Part shown: one piece after another, positions 1 to 9,219 of the stretch
Layout of the letters: each line of letters opens with the position of its first letter
How positions within the stretch are numbered: position 1 is the stretch's first letter
NCBI GenBank assembly: GCA_016932995.1
Contig: JAFGBU010000040.1
Location: 1-64,000, forward strand
DNA from: Desulfovibrionaceae bacterium
GTDB taxonomy: Bacteria; Desulfobacterota; Desulfovibrionia; Desulfovibrionales; Desulfovibrionaceae
Direction of reading: 5' to 3'
DNA length: 64,000 nucleotides
Notes under the pieces: model-generated
The model's input: only the letters and a program-made list of their open reading frames with translations
Told to the model about the DNA's origin: nothing
Database searches by the model: none
Program-made: the position numbers and the translations under genes

Positions 1-1244
1 ACCCCGTAGGTGTGCTGGGTCTGGCCCATGGCGTACATGAAGGTGCCCGCCTTGTCCGGCTTGCCGGTGGCCGCATAGGCCTCATAGGCCTTGTTGAGCA
101 GCTCCACCGGAGCCCCGGAGCACTGGGAGACGTTCTCCACGGAGTATCGGGCGTAGTGTTTTTTGAGGAGCTGATAGACGCAGCGCTCGTGCTTGAGGGA
201 AGGGTCCATCTTGGGGACGCCGTTTTCGTCCAGGTCAAAGGCCCAGCAGGCCTTGTCATAGGCCTGCTTCTTGGCGTCGAATCCGGAAAACAGGCCGTTC
301 ACGTTGGACTCGAACTTCTCGTTGACGATGAACGTGGCGTTGGTGTGACTGACGACGTAGTCTTTCTGGATGAGGTCGTTGTCCAGGATGTACTTGATCA
401 GTCCCCCGAAGATGGCGATGTCCGTGCCGGAACGGAACGCGGCGTAGATGTCCGCCTTGGCCGAGGTGCGCGTGAAGCGCGGGTCCAGGTTGATGATGGT
501 CGCCCCCCTTTCCTTGGCCTCGGTGATCCATTTGAAGGATATGGGGTGGTTCTCGGCGGCGTTGCTGCCCTGTATCCAGATGCAGTCGGCGTTCTTGATG
601 TCGATCCAGTGGTTGGTCATCGCCCCGCGGCCAAAGGACTCGGCCAGGGCGGCCACGGTCGAGCTGTGGCAGGGGCGGGCCTGGTGTTCGATGTACACCA
701 GCCCGAGGGCGCGCAGGAAGCCCTGGTACAGCCAGCACTCCTCGTTGTCCAAGGCCGCCGAGCCCACCGAGGCGATGCCTTCGGTGCGGTTGACGATCTG
801 GCCCTTGGAGTTCTTGGTCTCCCAGGTCTTGTCGCGGGTCTGCTTGATGCGCTGGGCAATGGTCGCGAGCATCCAGTCCCAGGACTTGACCTCCCAATGC
901 TCCGAGTTCGGGGCGCGGTACAGACAGTTGGTGATGCGCTTGTCGTTTTCGCAGAGCTGCCAGATGCTGGCGCCCTTGGCGCACAGGGCGCCCTCGTTGA
1001 CCGGGTGGTCCGGATCGCCTTCCACGTTGACCGCCCGGCCCGAGCCGTCCAGGGCCGTATGCACGACAAGGCCGCAGCCGACCGCGCAGTATGGACAAAT
1101 GCTTGTTGTTTGCTTGCTCCAGCGCAGCTTGAGCAACTGCGCCCGGGCGAGCGTTGGATTGAGGCTGACGCCCAAGCCCCCGAAGGCTGTCGCCGCCAGC
1201 GCCGTAGCGGAAAGTTTGAGGAAATTTCTGCGGGTGACCTTCAT
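1..1244 (-). CDS. fdhA: Formate dehydrogenase catalytic (alpha) subunit, Cys variant, 5' part only
   Basis: Molybdenum/tungsten bis-MGD enzyme oxidising formate to CO2, expected in the periplasm. The first 414 codons are visible; the rest lies beyond base 1. The N-terminus has a Tat motif (RRNFLK at residues 5-10) and a signal peptide ending near ALARAQ-like residues 32-36. A [4Fe-4S] motif CPYCAVGC starts near residue 50, closed by the Cys of GALCAKG near 88. At the active site the sequence reads HQARPCHSSTV, so Cys192 (codon complement at 669-671) sits where Desulfovibrio homologues have selenocysteine, followed by the conserved His. No in-frame UGA occurs. The ATG at 1244 is preceded by AAAGGAG. 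A small ORF lies 27 bp upstream on the same strand. Confidence 0.93.
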   Translation of the reverse strand, partial: MKVTRRNFLKLSATALAATAFGGLGVSLNPTLARAQLLKLRWSKQTTSICPYCAVGCGLVVHTALDGSGRAVNVEGDPDHPVNEGALCAKGASIWQLCENDKRITNCLYRAPNSEHWEVKSWDWMLATIAQRIKQTRDKTWETKNSKGQIVNRTEGIASVGSAALDNEECWLYQGFLRALGLVYIEHQARPCHSSTVAALAESFGRGAMTNHWIDIKNADCIWIQGSNAAENHPISFKWITEAKERGATIINLDPRFTRTSAKADIYAAFRSGTDIAIFGGLIKYILDNDLIQKDYVVSHTNATFIVNEKFESNVNGLFSGFDAKKQAYDKACWAFDLDENGVPKMDPSLKHERCVYQLLKKHYARYSVENVSQCSGAPVELLNKAYEAYAATGKPDKAGTFMYAMGQTQHTYG

Positions 1245-1271
1245 CTCTACTCCTTTGATTGCTGGTTGGGG

Positions 1272-1538
1272 TCAGCGTCCCCTGATCTCGCGACCCAGGA
1301 CCGTGAGCAGTTCATAGCCCGCCAGGGACGGAACATCCGTGGCTCCGGCCAGAGCCACGGCCTCGTCGGTGATCACGCGCAGGGTCGCGGACCGCGCCTT
1401 CAAGGCCGTACGCTCCAAGTCAAAACCAAGACCCGAAAAGGGCATCAGCGCCCTTTTCACCTCAGCCGAGTGTTGTGGTTTTAAAGGCATTTCATACTCC
1501 ATTACTAAAAAGCCGCCTTCCTTGTTGTCTTGTACCAT
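1272..1538 (-). CDS. Small hypothetical protein upstream of fdhA
   Basis: An 88-codon reading frame ending 27 bp before the fdhA start, so probably the first gene of the formate dehydrogenase transcript. I do not recognise a family. It has no signal peptide, membrane segment or Cys motif. The sequence from residue 17 onward is a mixed basic/hydrophobic stretch compatible with a small soluble protein. The start is uncertain: ATG 1538 follows a weak AAAGG, and ATG 1502 is an alternative giving 76 aa. Third codon positions become GC-rich after about residue 20, which supports real coding for the C-terminal two thirds. Confidence 0.5.
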   Translation of the reverse strand: MVQDNKEGGFLVMEYEMPLKPQHSAEVKRALMPFSGLGFDLERTALKARSATLRVITDEAVALAGATDVPSLAGYELLTVLGREIRGR

Positions 1539-1735
1539 AACCTTTAAAAATAAACCCTCAACAAAATCCTTCTTAGTTCAGATATTGAACAAACAATAAC
1601 CATGTTATAAGAATTTTATATAGAAACCACTCCGTCCTATCTGCCTATTTTTAGCACGCAGTGTATAAATAGATTGTTTCTATTACAATAACTATCTTAG
1701 ATATATTTTTTCTATTACATACGCATACTATCAAA

Positions 1736-3100
1736 ATGCAATCTTTTGATCGGCTCATGAAATACCGGGGCGCTGAAAGTGTCTTGCTTTGGCCGGGGAG
1801 GCCGCCATTGTCTCGGGGCTTCAGGCCGGACCATGCGCGCCGTATGGACTTTCCAAGCCCGGACGGGTTATTGCCTTGGGCAATGCAGGACGCCAACCCG
1901 GCCGGCCGGCCAGAATTCCGCTCCAAGAAGCCCAGGACGCTTCTGCTCACCAGCCAGTACTTCCTGCTCGGCGAGCTGCGGGCCGCGTGCGAGCGCCTGG
2001 AGGTGCCGCACCGGCTCCTGGACCTTCAGGCCCGCGAGATGGCCATGGAGGACTTCGTGGCGGTCATGGCCAAGGTCATGTCCGAGTTCAGGCCCGACCT
2101 GGTGCTCACCGTGAACCACCTGGGCGTGGACCGCGAGGGCGTGCTGGCCGAGGTCCTGAGCCGGGTGGACACGCCGCTCGTCTCCTGGTTCGTGGACAAC
2201 CCCCTGCTGATCCTGCCCCTGCACCACAACCTGCACGCCGCCAGGACGGCCCTGTTCTCCTGGGACGCGGACAACCTGGACGACCTGCGGGCCATGGGCT
2301 TTGAGAACGTCTTTCACCTGCCCCTGGCCGCGGACCCGACCAGGTTCAGGCCCAAGGCCGACACGCCGCGCGAGGACTGGCGGGCGCGGGTCTCGTTCGT
2401 GGGCAACTCCATGGTCCTGAAGACCCACAAGCGCCTGGCCGCGGCCGCTCCCGGCCCAATCCTGGCCCGGGCCGTGCCCGGCCTGGCCCGGGCCTTTAGC
2501 GAGTCCGAGGAGCGCTCGGTGCGGGCCCTGATCCAGGGGGAGTTCCCTGAGCTGTGGCCGGAGTTCGAGGCCCTGGGCGAGGAGGCCCGCAAGCTGGCCC
2601 TGGAGACCTGCGTGACCTGGCTGGCGACCCTGGAGTACCGGCTGGAGTGCCTGGCCGGGATATTGGGCTTCGGGCCGATCATCGCCGGGGACCCGGGCTG
2701 GAAGGAGCTGTTGGGCGGGGTGCCGGGCTGGCGCTACCTGCCGGAGCTGGCCTACTACGACGAGCTGCCGGACTTCTATCCCCTGTCCGAGGTCAACTTC
2801 AACTGCACGAGCAAGCAGATGAAGGGCGCGGTCAACCAGCGGGTCTTTGACGTGCCCTCGTGCGGGGCGTTTCTGATAACCGACCGCCGCCGCCAGATCG
2901 AGGACCTGTTCGAGCCCGGCCAAGAGGTGGTCCTGTACGACGAGCCGGCCGAGGTCTTTGACCTGGTCCGAAGATACCTGGCCGACCCCGGGGCCAGGCG
3001 CCGGGTGGTCGAGGCGGCCAGAAAGCGCGTCCTGGCCGAGCACACCTACGACCGGCGCCTGGCCGAGCTGCTCGAAACCGCGCGCCAGTGCTTCGGGTAG
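1736..3100 (+). CDS. CgeB/DUF3880-like glycosyltransferase
   Basis: 454 aa if started at ATG 1736; ATG 1757 is an alternative and neither has a clear ribosome site. The central part ([14 protein letters not shown] near residue 68, then [13 protein letters not shown] and SWFVDNP) and the C-terminal half ([27 protein letters not shown] near 365-390) match the CgeB-type glycosyltransferase layout, in which a DUF3880 N-domain precedes a Glyco_trans_1-like C-domain. It is followed 3 bp later by a GT9-family gene and then by flagellar hook genes. A role in flagellin or surface glycosylation is therefore an inference from position. The upstream 200 bp are AT-rich and separate it from the divergent fdh transcript. 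Confidence 0.75.
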   Translation: MQSFDRLMKYRGAESVLLWPGRPPLSRGFRPDHARRMDFPSPDGLLPWAMQDANPAGRPEFRSKKPRTLLLTSQYFLLGELRAACERLEVPHRLLDLQAREMAMEDFVAVMAKVMSEFRPDLVLTVNHLGVDREGVLAEVLSRVDTPLVSWFVDNPLLILPLHHNLHAARTALFSWDADNLDDLRAMGFENVFHLPLAADPTRFRPKADTPREDWRARVSFVGNSMVLKTHKRLAAAAPGPILARAVPGLARAFSESEERSVRALIQGEFPELWPEFEALGEEARKLALETCVTWLATLEYRLECLAGILGFGPIIAGDPGWKELLGGVPGWRYLPELAYYDELPDFYPLSEVNFNCTSKQMKGAVNQRVFDVPSCGAFLITDRRRQIEDLFEPGQEVVLYDEPAEVFDLVRRYLADPGARRRVVEAARKRVLAEHTYDRRLAELLETARQCFG

Positions 3101-3103
3101 GCC

Positions 3104-4537
3104 GTGAGCCAGGATCGACCCATACTCGTCCTCCAGATGCAGCGCATGGGGGACCTGATCCTGACCTTCCCGCTCATGCTCTGGCTGGCCCGGGTCTTTC
3201 CGGGCCAAGAGATACTGGTCGTTGCGGAGGAGGCCTTTTTCCGGCCGCTCATGCCCCTCTCGCCCAAGGTCACCTACGTGCCCTGGGCCGCGGCGGACGC
3301 GCTCTCGGGCAAGGACTTCCACCTGGTCGTGAACCTGAGCCTGCGCGACCGGGCCGCGCGCCTGGCCGCGCAGGTCCGGGCCGAAGACAAGGTCGGGCCG
3401 CTGCTCCTTGAGCACGGCGGCCGCTACGTGCGCGGCGCCTGGCAGCTCTACCGGGCCTCGCTGGTGGCCAACAACCGCCACAACCGCTTCCACTGGGCCG
3501 ACCTGAACGCCCTGGACGTCACCCCCCTGTCCAGGATCAGGGACACGGCCTTTGACCCCCCGAGGACCCTGCCCAAGGGCGTAAACAAGGTCGGCCTGTT
3601 CCTGGGCGCGAGCGAGGCGGCCAAACGGCCCGGGCCCGGGTTCTGGGCCGAGCTTTTGCGCGCCCTCCTGGACCGCGGCCTGAGGCCCGTGCTCCTGGGC
3701 GGGGAGGCCGAAAGGCCCCTGGCCCGGGAAACCCTCAAGGCCTTCGACGGCCCGGCCCTGGACCTGTGCGGCAAGCTCGGCCTGGACGAGCTGGCCGCCC
3801 TGGGCCAGACCCTGCAGCTCATGATCGCCCCGGACACCGGGCCCATGCACCTGGCCGCCTGGACCGGGCTCAAGGTCCTCAACCTGTCCCTGGGCAACGT
3901 CAACCCCTGGGAGACCGGGCCCTACCAGCCCGGGCACTACGTGCTGCGCTCAAACGCCAGCTGCGCCTCGGGCTGCTGGTCCTGCACCCGGGACCGGCTC
4001 GTGTGCCACGAGCCCATGAGCCCCAGGCGGGTGGCCTTTGTGGCCGCCAGGCTGTGCGCGGGCCAGGAGGACCTCGGCCGCCTGGACATGCCCGGACTGG
4101 ACCTGTTCCGCTCGGCCAGGGACGCTTCGGGCCTGTACCGCCTGTCGCCCGAGGGCAGCCGCCCGGCGCAGGCCGGGGACCTTCTGGCCGCCTTTTGGCA
4201 GGCCTTTTTCGCCGTGTGCCTCGGCCTCTGGGAGGCGGACAGGGCCCTGTCCGCCTGGCGCGGCCTGGCCCAGGGCCTGCCCAGGCTGGCCCGGGCCTTC
4301 AGCGCCCGGCTCCCGGGCCTGGGCCGGGAGATCAAGTCCTGCCTGGGCACAGGGACCCTGGGCCCGGACTTCTGGCCGGGCAGCCCGCCCATGCTCAGGC
4401 CCTTTACCGGGTACGTCGAAAAACTCATGGAAAACAACGACCACTCCCAAAAGGCCGGGGCCGAGGCCCTGGCCCTGTTCGAACGCCTGTCCTCTGTCTG
4501 CGCCTGGCCTGGAACACGGCCCCGCGGCGGCGGCTGA
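3104..4537 (+). CDS. Glycosyltransferase family 9 (heptosyltransferase-like)
   Basis: 477 aa, GTG start 3 bp after the preceding stop, so translationally coupled to the CgeB-like gene. The N-terminus ILVLQMQRMGDLILTFP is the usual GT9 opening. The donor-site region reads APDTGPMHLAAWTGLKVLNLSLG (about residues 242-264), as in ADP-heptose:LPS heptosyltransferases. The C-terminal 150 residues go beyond the usual ~350 aa family length and contain a cluster CASGCWSCTRDRLVCHE near 290-306. The acceptor is unknown. Proximity to fliK-flgD-flgE and flagellin makes a flagellar glycan or LPS sugar equally possible. Confidence 0.85.
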   Translation: MSQDRPILVLQMQRMGDLILTFPLMLWLARVFPGQEILVVAEEAFFRPLMPLSPKVTYVPWAAADALSGKDFHLVVNLSLRDRAARLAAQVRAEDKVGPLLLEHGGRYVRGAWQLYRASLVANNRHNRFHWADLNALDVTPLSRIRDTAFDPPRTLPKGVNKVGLFLGASEAAKRPGPGFWAELLRALLDRGLRPVLLGGEAERPLARETLKAFDGPALDLCGKLGLDELAALGQTLQLMIAPDTGPMHLAAWTGLKVLNLSLGNVNPWETGPYQPGHYVLRSNASCASGCWSCTRDRLVCHEPMSPRRVAFVAARLCAGQEDLGRLDMPGLDLFRSARDASGLYRLSPEGSRPAQAGDLLAAFWQAFFAVCLGLWEADRALSAWRGLAQGLPRLARAFSARLPGLGREIKSCLGTGTLGPDFWPGSPPMLRPFTGYVEKLMENNDHSQKAGAEALALFERLSSVCAWPGTRPRGGG

Positions 4538-4670
4538 TCTTCGCGCGCCCGGCCCCCGTAAGCGGCCTGATCCGTCCCGCCCGCCCTGCCTGCGGCGGCG
4601 GCGGAAAAAAATACCTGCCCCGCCCCCTTCGCCGCAATCTCAATTCTTTGAAATATAAGAAAATATTTTT

Positions 4671-4686
4671 TGGAACGCCTTTTGTA
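4671..4686 (+). promoter_or_regulatory. Candidate sigma-54 (-24/-12) promoter of fliK-flgD-flgE
   Basis: TGGAACGCCTTTTGTA resembles TGGCAC-N5-TTGCA. The GG of the -24 element is kept, but the -12 element has GT instead of GC. It lies 26 bp before the chosen fliK start in an AT-rich stretch after the glycosyltransferase gene. A stronger match precedes flagellin at 9160, which supports a shared sigma-54 class. Confidence 0.6.
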
Positions 4687-4711
4687 GGATATGGCCGCAC
4701 AGGAGACCGCA

Positions 4712-6460
4712 ATGCAAAATGTTCCGGCTTCCAGCACGAATCTCTATGAAAAACTGGCCAAGCTGGGTCCGTCCATAAAGCTGGACAGGGACGCCTTGGC
4801 CGGAGATTTTCTGGAGTTCATGGATTTTCACGCCAGCATGTTCAACGGGGAAACGACCCTGGCCCCGGCCATCAACCCGAGCCCCGAGGCCAAGGCCCCG
4901 ACCATGCCCGCGGCCCAGGCCGCGACCCCGGCCCCGGCCGCGACCCCGGCCGAGACCAAGGCCGAGGCCAGGTCCAGGGAAGGCCTCCAGGAGCGCAAGG
5001 TCAGCGGCCAGGACATCGACGATCTGGAGCAGGGCCTGCGGGAGTCCGGGCTGAGCGACAAGGAGATCGCCGAGCTCAGGCGCCGGGCCGAAAGCGACCA
5101 GGGCCTGACCTGGGGCGGGCTGGTGGCCGCGCTCAACGCCAAGATGAGCGCCACGGCCCCGGCAGGTTTTTCGAGCGAACAGACCGAGGCCCTGACGTCC
5201 TTTTTCAGCGGCCTGGGCTTTGACCAGGACAGGGCCGCGGACCTGGTCTCCGACCTTTCCAGGGGCGAGAGGCAGAAGGTCCTTGAGCAGGTCATGGACA
5301 GGCTCCGGGAGATGCCCCAGGACCAGAAGCTCAGCCTGGACAAGACCGGGGTGCGGACCTTTTTGTCGGCCCTCAACCTGAAGCCCGAGGTCAGCCGGAA
5401 GATCGCCAAGCTCTTTGACTCCGAGATCACGGCCAAGTCCCTGCGCCAGGCCCTGGCCGAGGCCCAGGGCGGCCTGGCCGAGGAGGTCGCGGGCGAACAG
5501 CGGCTCGTCCGGGTGGTGGAGGAGGCCCTTTTCAGGGCCGCCGGGGACCAGAACGCCGAGCCCGGGACCAAGGCCTCCAAGGCCGCGGAGGGCCAAGTCC
5601 TCGGGGACAAGATCGTCAAGGCCGAGGTCTCGGGCCAAGGCCAGGCCAAGGCCGAGGACGGGGAAAACCTCTTTGCCCGCAGCGCGCAAAACCAGACCGG
5701 CCAGGACCGGACCCCCGGGCGGGGGCAGGGCCCCTTGCAGGGCCGGGCCGGCGACGACGCGCTCAAGGCGGCCCGGGATTTCAGCTCCCTGTCCGGCCAA
5801 AGCTCCGACCAGGCAAAGGACCAGGACGGCCAGGAGGCCTGGCAGCAGTTCTTCGCCAAGGTCAGGGTCGCGGACCGCACCGGGACCGGGGCGGCCGCAT
5901 CCAGGACGATCGGGACCATGGCCAAGAACGCAAGCGCCCAGACCCTGGCCCAGGGCCTGGGGGGGACCGAGACCCAGGCCGGCAAGACCGCCTCGGCCAA
6001 GACCTCCGCGCCCAGGGTCCTCAAGCAGGTCCAAAACGGCATATTGCGGAACCTCGGCCAGGGCCGCAGCCAGCTGACCATCCAGCTCAAGCCCGAGAAC
6101 CTCGGCCAGGTGAGCGTGACGCTCACGGTCAAGAACAGCGAGGTCAAGGCCGTGCTCAAGGCCGACAGCCAGGAGACCGGCAAGATGCTCGGCGAGCAGC
6201 TCGAAACCATCCGCCAGGCCCTTGAGCAGCAGGGCCTCAAGGTCAGCAAGCTGGAGGTCCAGACCGAGCTCCCGGGCGAGCAGAACGCCCGCCAGTGGCT
6301 GGGGGCCAGGGAGCACAACCAGGCCTGGGAAAGGGAGTTCTCGGGGAACTCCCAGCCGCGCTGGCGCGTGCTCAGGGAATTGAACGCGCCCCTGGTCCAG
6401 GCGCTCCCGGACTATGTCCCGGAACAGGTCTCGGGCGGCGGACTGCACGTCATCGCCTGA
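4712..6460 (+). CDS. fliK: Flagellar hook-length control protein FliK
   Basis: 582 aa from ATG 4712, chosen because AGGAG lies 6 bp upstream; an in-frame ATG at 4691 has no such site. The long N-terminal part is Ala/Glu/Gln-rich and low in complexity, as usual for the FliK ruler region. The C-terminal domain carries the Flg_hook signature around residues 450-530: LTIQLKPENLGQVSVTLTV followed by a Glu/Gln-rich helix. FliK measures hook length and switches the export gate from hook to filament substrates. It is directly followed by flgD (17 bp) and flgE. Confidence 0.92.
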   Translation: MQNVPASSTNLYEKLAKLGPSIKLDRDALAGDFLEFMDFHASMFNGETTLAPAINPSPEAKAPTMPAAQAATPAPAATPAETKAEARSREGLQERKVSGQDIDDLEQGLRESGLSDKEIAELRRRAESDQGLTWGGLVAALNAKMSATAPAGFSSEQTEALTSFFSGLGFDQDRAADLVSDLSRGERQKVLEQVMDRLREMPQDQKLSLDKTGVRTFLSALNLKPEVSRKIAKLFDSEITAKSLRQALAEAQGGLAEEVAGEQRLVRVVEEALFRAAGDQNAEPGTKASKAAEGQVLGDKIVKAEVSGQGQAKAEDGENLFARSAQNQTGQDRTPGRGQGPLQGRAGDDALKAARDFSSLSGQSSDQAKDQDGQEAWQQFFAKVRVADRTGTGAAASRTIGTMAKNASAQTLAQGLGGTETQAGKTASAKTSAPRVLKQVQNGILRNLGQGRSQLTIQLKPENLGQVSVTLTVKNSEVKAVLKADSQETGKMLGEQLETIRQALEQQGLKVSKLEVQTELPGEQNARQWLGAREHNQAWEREFSGNSQPRWRVLRELNAPLVQALPDYVPEQVSGGGLHVIA

Positions 6461-6477
6461 TCTCTAAGGAGAAAGTC

Positions 6478-7182
6478 ATGGGTTACACGAGTTCGATCCT
6501 GGGCCAGTACGAGAGCCTGCTCGAGGCCAGCAACAGCCCGCAGGAGCACGACGACTCCCTGGACCAAAGCGATTTTCTGACCCTGCTCATCACCCAGCTG
6601 ACCAACCAGGACCCCCTGAACCCCCTGGACGACACCGAGATGACCGCCCAGTTGGCGCAGTTCTCCAGCCTGGAGCAGCTGACCAGCATCAACGATGGCA
6701 TCCAGACCCTGATCGACGGCTCGACCCAGGAGGACCTGCTCAGCGCGGTCAGCTTCATCGGCAAGGAGGTCAAGGCCCAGGGCTACAACATCACCAAGGA
6801 CGGCGAGAGCGTCAGCACGGTCTACTACGGCTTTGACGAGACCGTGTCCGAGGTGACCGTGTACATCTACGACGCCGAAGGGGCCCTGATCCGCACCGAG
6901 GTCCTGGGCGCCAAGCAGGCCGGGTCCTACGAATACCAGTGGGACGGCAAGGACGACGCCGGAGTGGACCAGCCCGGCGGCGTCTACAGCATCGGCATGC
7001 TCGGCGAGGATACCGACGGCCAGCCGGTCCTGATCCAGACCGAGGTCTCCGGGGTGGTCTCCGGGGTGGTCTCGGAAAACGGGGTCCAGTACCTGCGCCT
7101 GGCCGACGGACGCTACATCAGCTTCCTGAACGTCACCGAGGTGGTGGCCGGGTCCTCGTCCAGCGAGGGAGAAGAAGAATAG
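6478..7182 (+). CDS. flgD: Flagellar hook assembly scaffold FlgD
   Basis: 234 aa. ATG 6478 is preceded by AAGGAG. The N-terminal FlgD signature is clear: DFLTLLITQLTNQDPLNPLDD, then TAQLAQFSSLEQL. The C-terminal half is the FlgD Ig-like/Tudor domain (EVTVYIYDAEGALIRTE, then YQWDGKDDAG). FlgD caps the growing hook and is discarded after assembly. The C-terminus ends in an acidic Ser/Glu tail. The gene sits between fliK and flgE in one operon. Confidence 0.96.
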   Translation: MGYTSSILGQYESLLEASNSPQEHDDSLDQSDFLTLLITQLTNQDPLNPLDDTEMTAQLAQFSSLEQLTSINDGIQTLIDGSTQEDLLSAVSFIGKEVKAQGYNITKDGESVSTVYYGFDETVSEVTVYIYDAEGALIRTEVLGAKQAGSYEYQWDGKDDAGVDQPGGVYSIGMLGEDTDGQPVLIQTEVSGVVSGVVSENGVQYLRLADGRYISFLNVTEVVAGSSSSEGEEE

Positions 7183-7191
7183 AACGGCATT

Positions 7192-7210
7192 CCCCGCCCT
7201 TGCGGCGGGG
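7192..7210 (+). repeat. Small hairpin between flgD and flgE
   Basis: CCCCGCC and GGCGGGG form a 7-bp stem around a 5-nt loop, ending 22 bp before the flgE start. There is no T-run, so it is more likely an RNA-processing or stability hairpin than a terminator. Confidence 0.5.
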
Positions 7211-7232
7211 GGTTAAATAGAGGAGGTTTCCT

Positions 7233-8894
7233 ATGGGCTTGCAATCATCTCTGTACTCCGGAATCACCGGGCTCACGGCCCACGGCGAGCGCATGACCAC
7301 CATCGGCAACAACCTGGCCAACGTGAACACCACCGGGTTCAAGGGCGCGAGGATGTACTTCGAGGACCTCATGAGCCAGGACGTGCCCACCGCGGCCGGC
7401 ACCGGCCAGGAGGGCCGGGGCGTGCGCGTGGCGGCCATCTACTCCGACTTCAGCCAGGGGTCGTTCGAGACCACCTCCGAGTCCACGGACATGGCCATCG
7501 GCGGCGAGGGCTTCTTCACCCTCTCGCCCAAGGGCGAGGACATCAAATACTACACCCGGGCCGGGGTCTTCCGCTTCGACCAGGACGGCTACCTGGTCGA
7601 CCCCCACGGCTACGTGCTCCAGGGCTGGGAGGTCGAGTCCACCTCGGCCAGCAGCTCCTCCACGGACGTCACGGACACCAGCACCCAGACCAGGATCATC
7701 GGAACGCCCACGAACATCAGGCTGGAGAACTTCCAGTCTCCGCCCCAGGCCACGACCCAGGTGACCATGATCACCAACCTGGACCCGACCCAGACCAGCA
7801 ACTCCGACTGGGCCGCGAACCCCTATTTCGCCCTGTTCAGCAACTGGGACGGCACCGAGTCCACGCCCCTGGCCGCCGGGGCCTACGCCTACAGCAGCAC
7901 GCTCAAGGTCTACGACGACATCGGCACCGCGCACAACCTGACCGTGTACTTCGACCAGGTCACCCTGAGCAACGCCGGCGGCGACACGGTCTGGGAATAC
8001 CTGGTGACCTGCAACCCGAGCGAGGACCTGCGGATCCTGTCCGGGGCTTCGGGCGACATCGACGTGGCCTCGACCTCCGCGGCCGGCATGCTGATGATCG
8101 GGACCATGACCTTCCGCACCGGCCAGATGGTCGGCCAGAGCGCCTTCACCCTGCAGACCCTGGCCAGCGACGACCTCAAGTCCCTGTCCAACTGGACCAT
8201 CGCGGACTTCTCCACCCAGGGCTACCCCCTGTTCACGGCCAACTTCCTGGGCCAGTCCAACGCCAGCCACACCGGGCAGGACGACGTGGTGCCCATCGAG
8301 ATGAACTTCGGCATCCGGAACACGGACTTGTCGAGCAACGGCGGCGGCGCGGTGACCAAGGGCTGGGACGTGAACAAGGGCAGCCTGCCGACCAACGCCT
8401 CGCTGGTCGGGGCCAAGATCAGCAACACCGGCTGGCTGCCCAACTTCAAGGACCCGAGCATCAACGCCCTGGCCACCCAGAGCTACGACACCGGCGGGTC
8501 CTCGACCATGTTCCAGAGCCAGGACGGCTACACCGCGGGCGTGCTGCAGAGCCTCTCCGTGAGCCGCGACGGCATCCTGACCGGCCGCTACTCCAACGGC
8601 CAGGTGCTCGAGCTCTACTCCCTGACCCTCTCGACCTTCACCAACAAGTGGGCCCTGCGCAGGGACGGCGGCAACCTGTTCCTGGAGACCAGGGAGTCGG
8701 GCCCGGCCCTGACCGGGGAGGCCGGCTCCACGGGCAAGGGCACGGTGGACGGCAACTCGCTCGAGATGTCCAACGTGGACATGGGCACCGAGTTCGTGAA
8801 GATGATCACCACCCAGCGGGGCTTCCAGGCCAACACCAAGATCATCACCACGGCCGACTCGATGCTCTCCGAAGTCATCGCCATGAAGCGCTAG
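7233..8894 (+). CDS. flgE: Flagellar hook protein FlgE
   Basis: 553 aa with an AGGAGG site upstream. The N-terminus (SLYSGITGLTAHGERMTTIGNNLANVNTTGFKG region) is the rod/hook bb_rod signature, and the C-terminus ends in the typical MGTEFVKMITTQRGFQANTKIITTADSML pattern (Flg_bbr_C). The middle holds the variable exposed D2/D3 domains. It polymerises into the hook outside the cell. It is the last gene of the fliK-flgD-flgE unit and is followed by a strong terminator hairpin. Confidence 0.96.
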   Translation: MGLQSSLYSGITGLTAHGERMTTIGNNLANVNTTGFKGARMYFEDLMSQDVPTAAGTGQEGRGVRVAAIYSDFSQGSFETTSESTDMAIGGEGFFTLSPKGEDIKYYTRAGVFRFDQDGYLVDPHGYVLQGWEVESTSASSSSTDVTDTSTQTRIIGTPTNIRLENFQSPPQATTQVTMITNLDPTQTSNSDWAANPYFALFSNWDGTESTPLAAGAYAYSSTLKVYDDIGTAHNLTVYFDQVTLSNAGGDTVWEYLVTCNPSEDLRILSGASGDIDVASTSAAGMLMIGTMTFRTGQMVGQSAFTLQTLASDDLKSLSNWTIADFSTQGYPLFTANFLGQSNASHTGQDDVVPIEMNFGIRNTDLSSNGGGAVTKGWDVNKGSLPTNASLVGAKISNTGWLPNFKDPSINALATQSYDTGGSSTMFQSQDGYTAGVLQSLSVSRDGILTGRYSNGQVLELYSLTLSTFTNKWALRRDGGNLFLETRESGPALTGEAGSTGKGTVDGNSLEMSNVDMGTEFVKMITTQRGFQANTKIITTADSMLSEVIAMKR

Positions 8895-8971
8895 TGAAAA
8901 CGGTCCAAAACCCATAGGACGGACTCCCTCCCAAGACAGCCGCCGGGCCTGCCGGGGCCCGGCGGCAAGAA

Positions 8972-9017
8972 CCAAAGCGGCCCTTCCCGAGCTCGGGAAG
9001 GGCCGCTTTGGTTTTCT
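8972..9017 (+). terminator. Rho-independent terminator after flgE
   Basis: A perfect 40-bp palindrome (8972-9011) starting CCAAAGCGGCCC and ending GGGCCGCTTTGG is followed by TTTTCT. The 325-bp gap 8895-9219 holds only this terminator, a smaller GC hairpin near 8940-8964 and the flagellin promoter. Confidence 0.88.
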
Positions 9018-9159
9018 ACAGCCGCCGGGGGAATATTTTTCCTTTTTTTGACGGGCCGGCCCGACCGCGGCAGGAAATACTCTCCGCCGGGCGGGCAAGG
9101 GGCCTTTCTAGACTATGTTTAAACAGTTAACATATTAATAATACTAATATTTTTTCTTT

Positions 9160-9175
9160 TGGCACCCATGTTGCT
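9160..9175 (+). promoter_or_regulatory. Sigma-54 promoter of flagellin
   Basis: TGGCACCCATGTTGCT matches the -24/-12 consensus TGGCAC-N5-TTGCT exactly. It lies 45 bp upstream of the flagellin ATG in a locally AT-rich segment. The NtrC-family protein at 14272-15696 is a natural candidate activator. Confidence 0.92.
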
Positions 9176-9219
9176 AAGTCTGGAGAAACGGATTTGAAGT
9201 TCGAACAAGGAGGTTTCCC

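Noticed and set aside
663-677. Possible selenocysteine (UGA) codon in formate dehydrogenase
   Set aside because: The codon is TGC, the frame is open on both sides, and no SECIS-like requirement arises.
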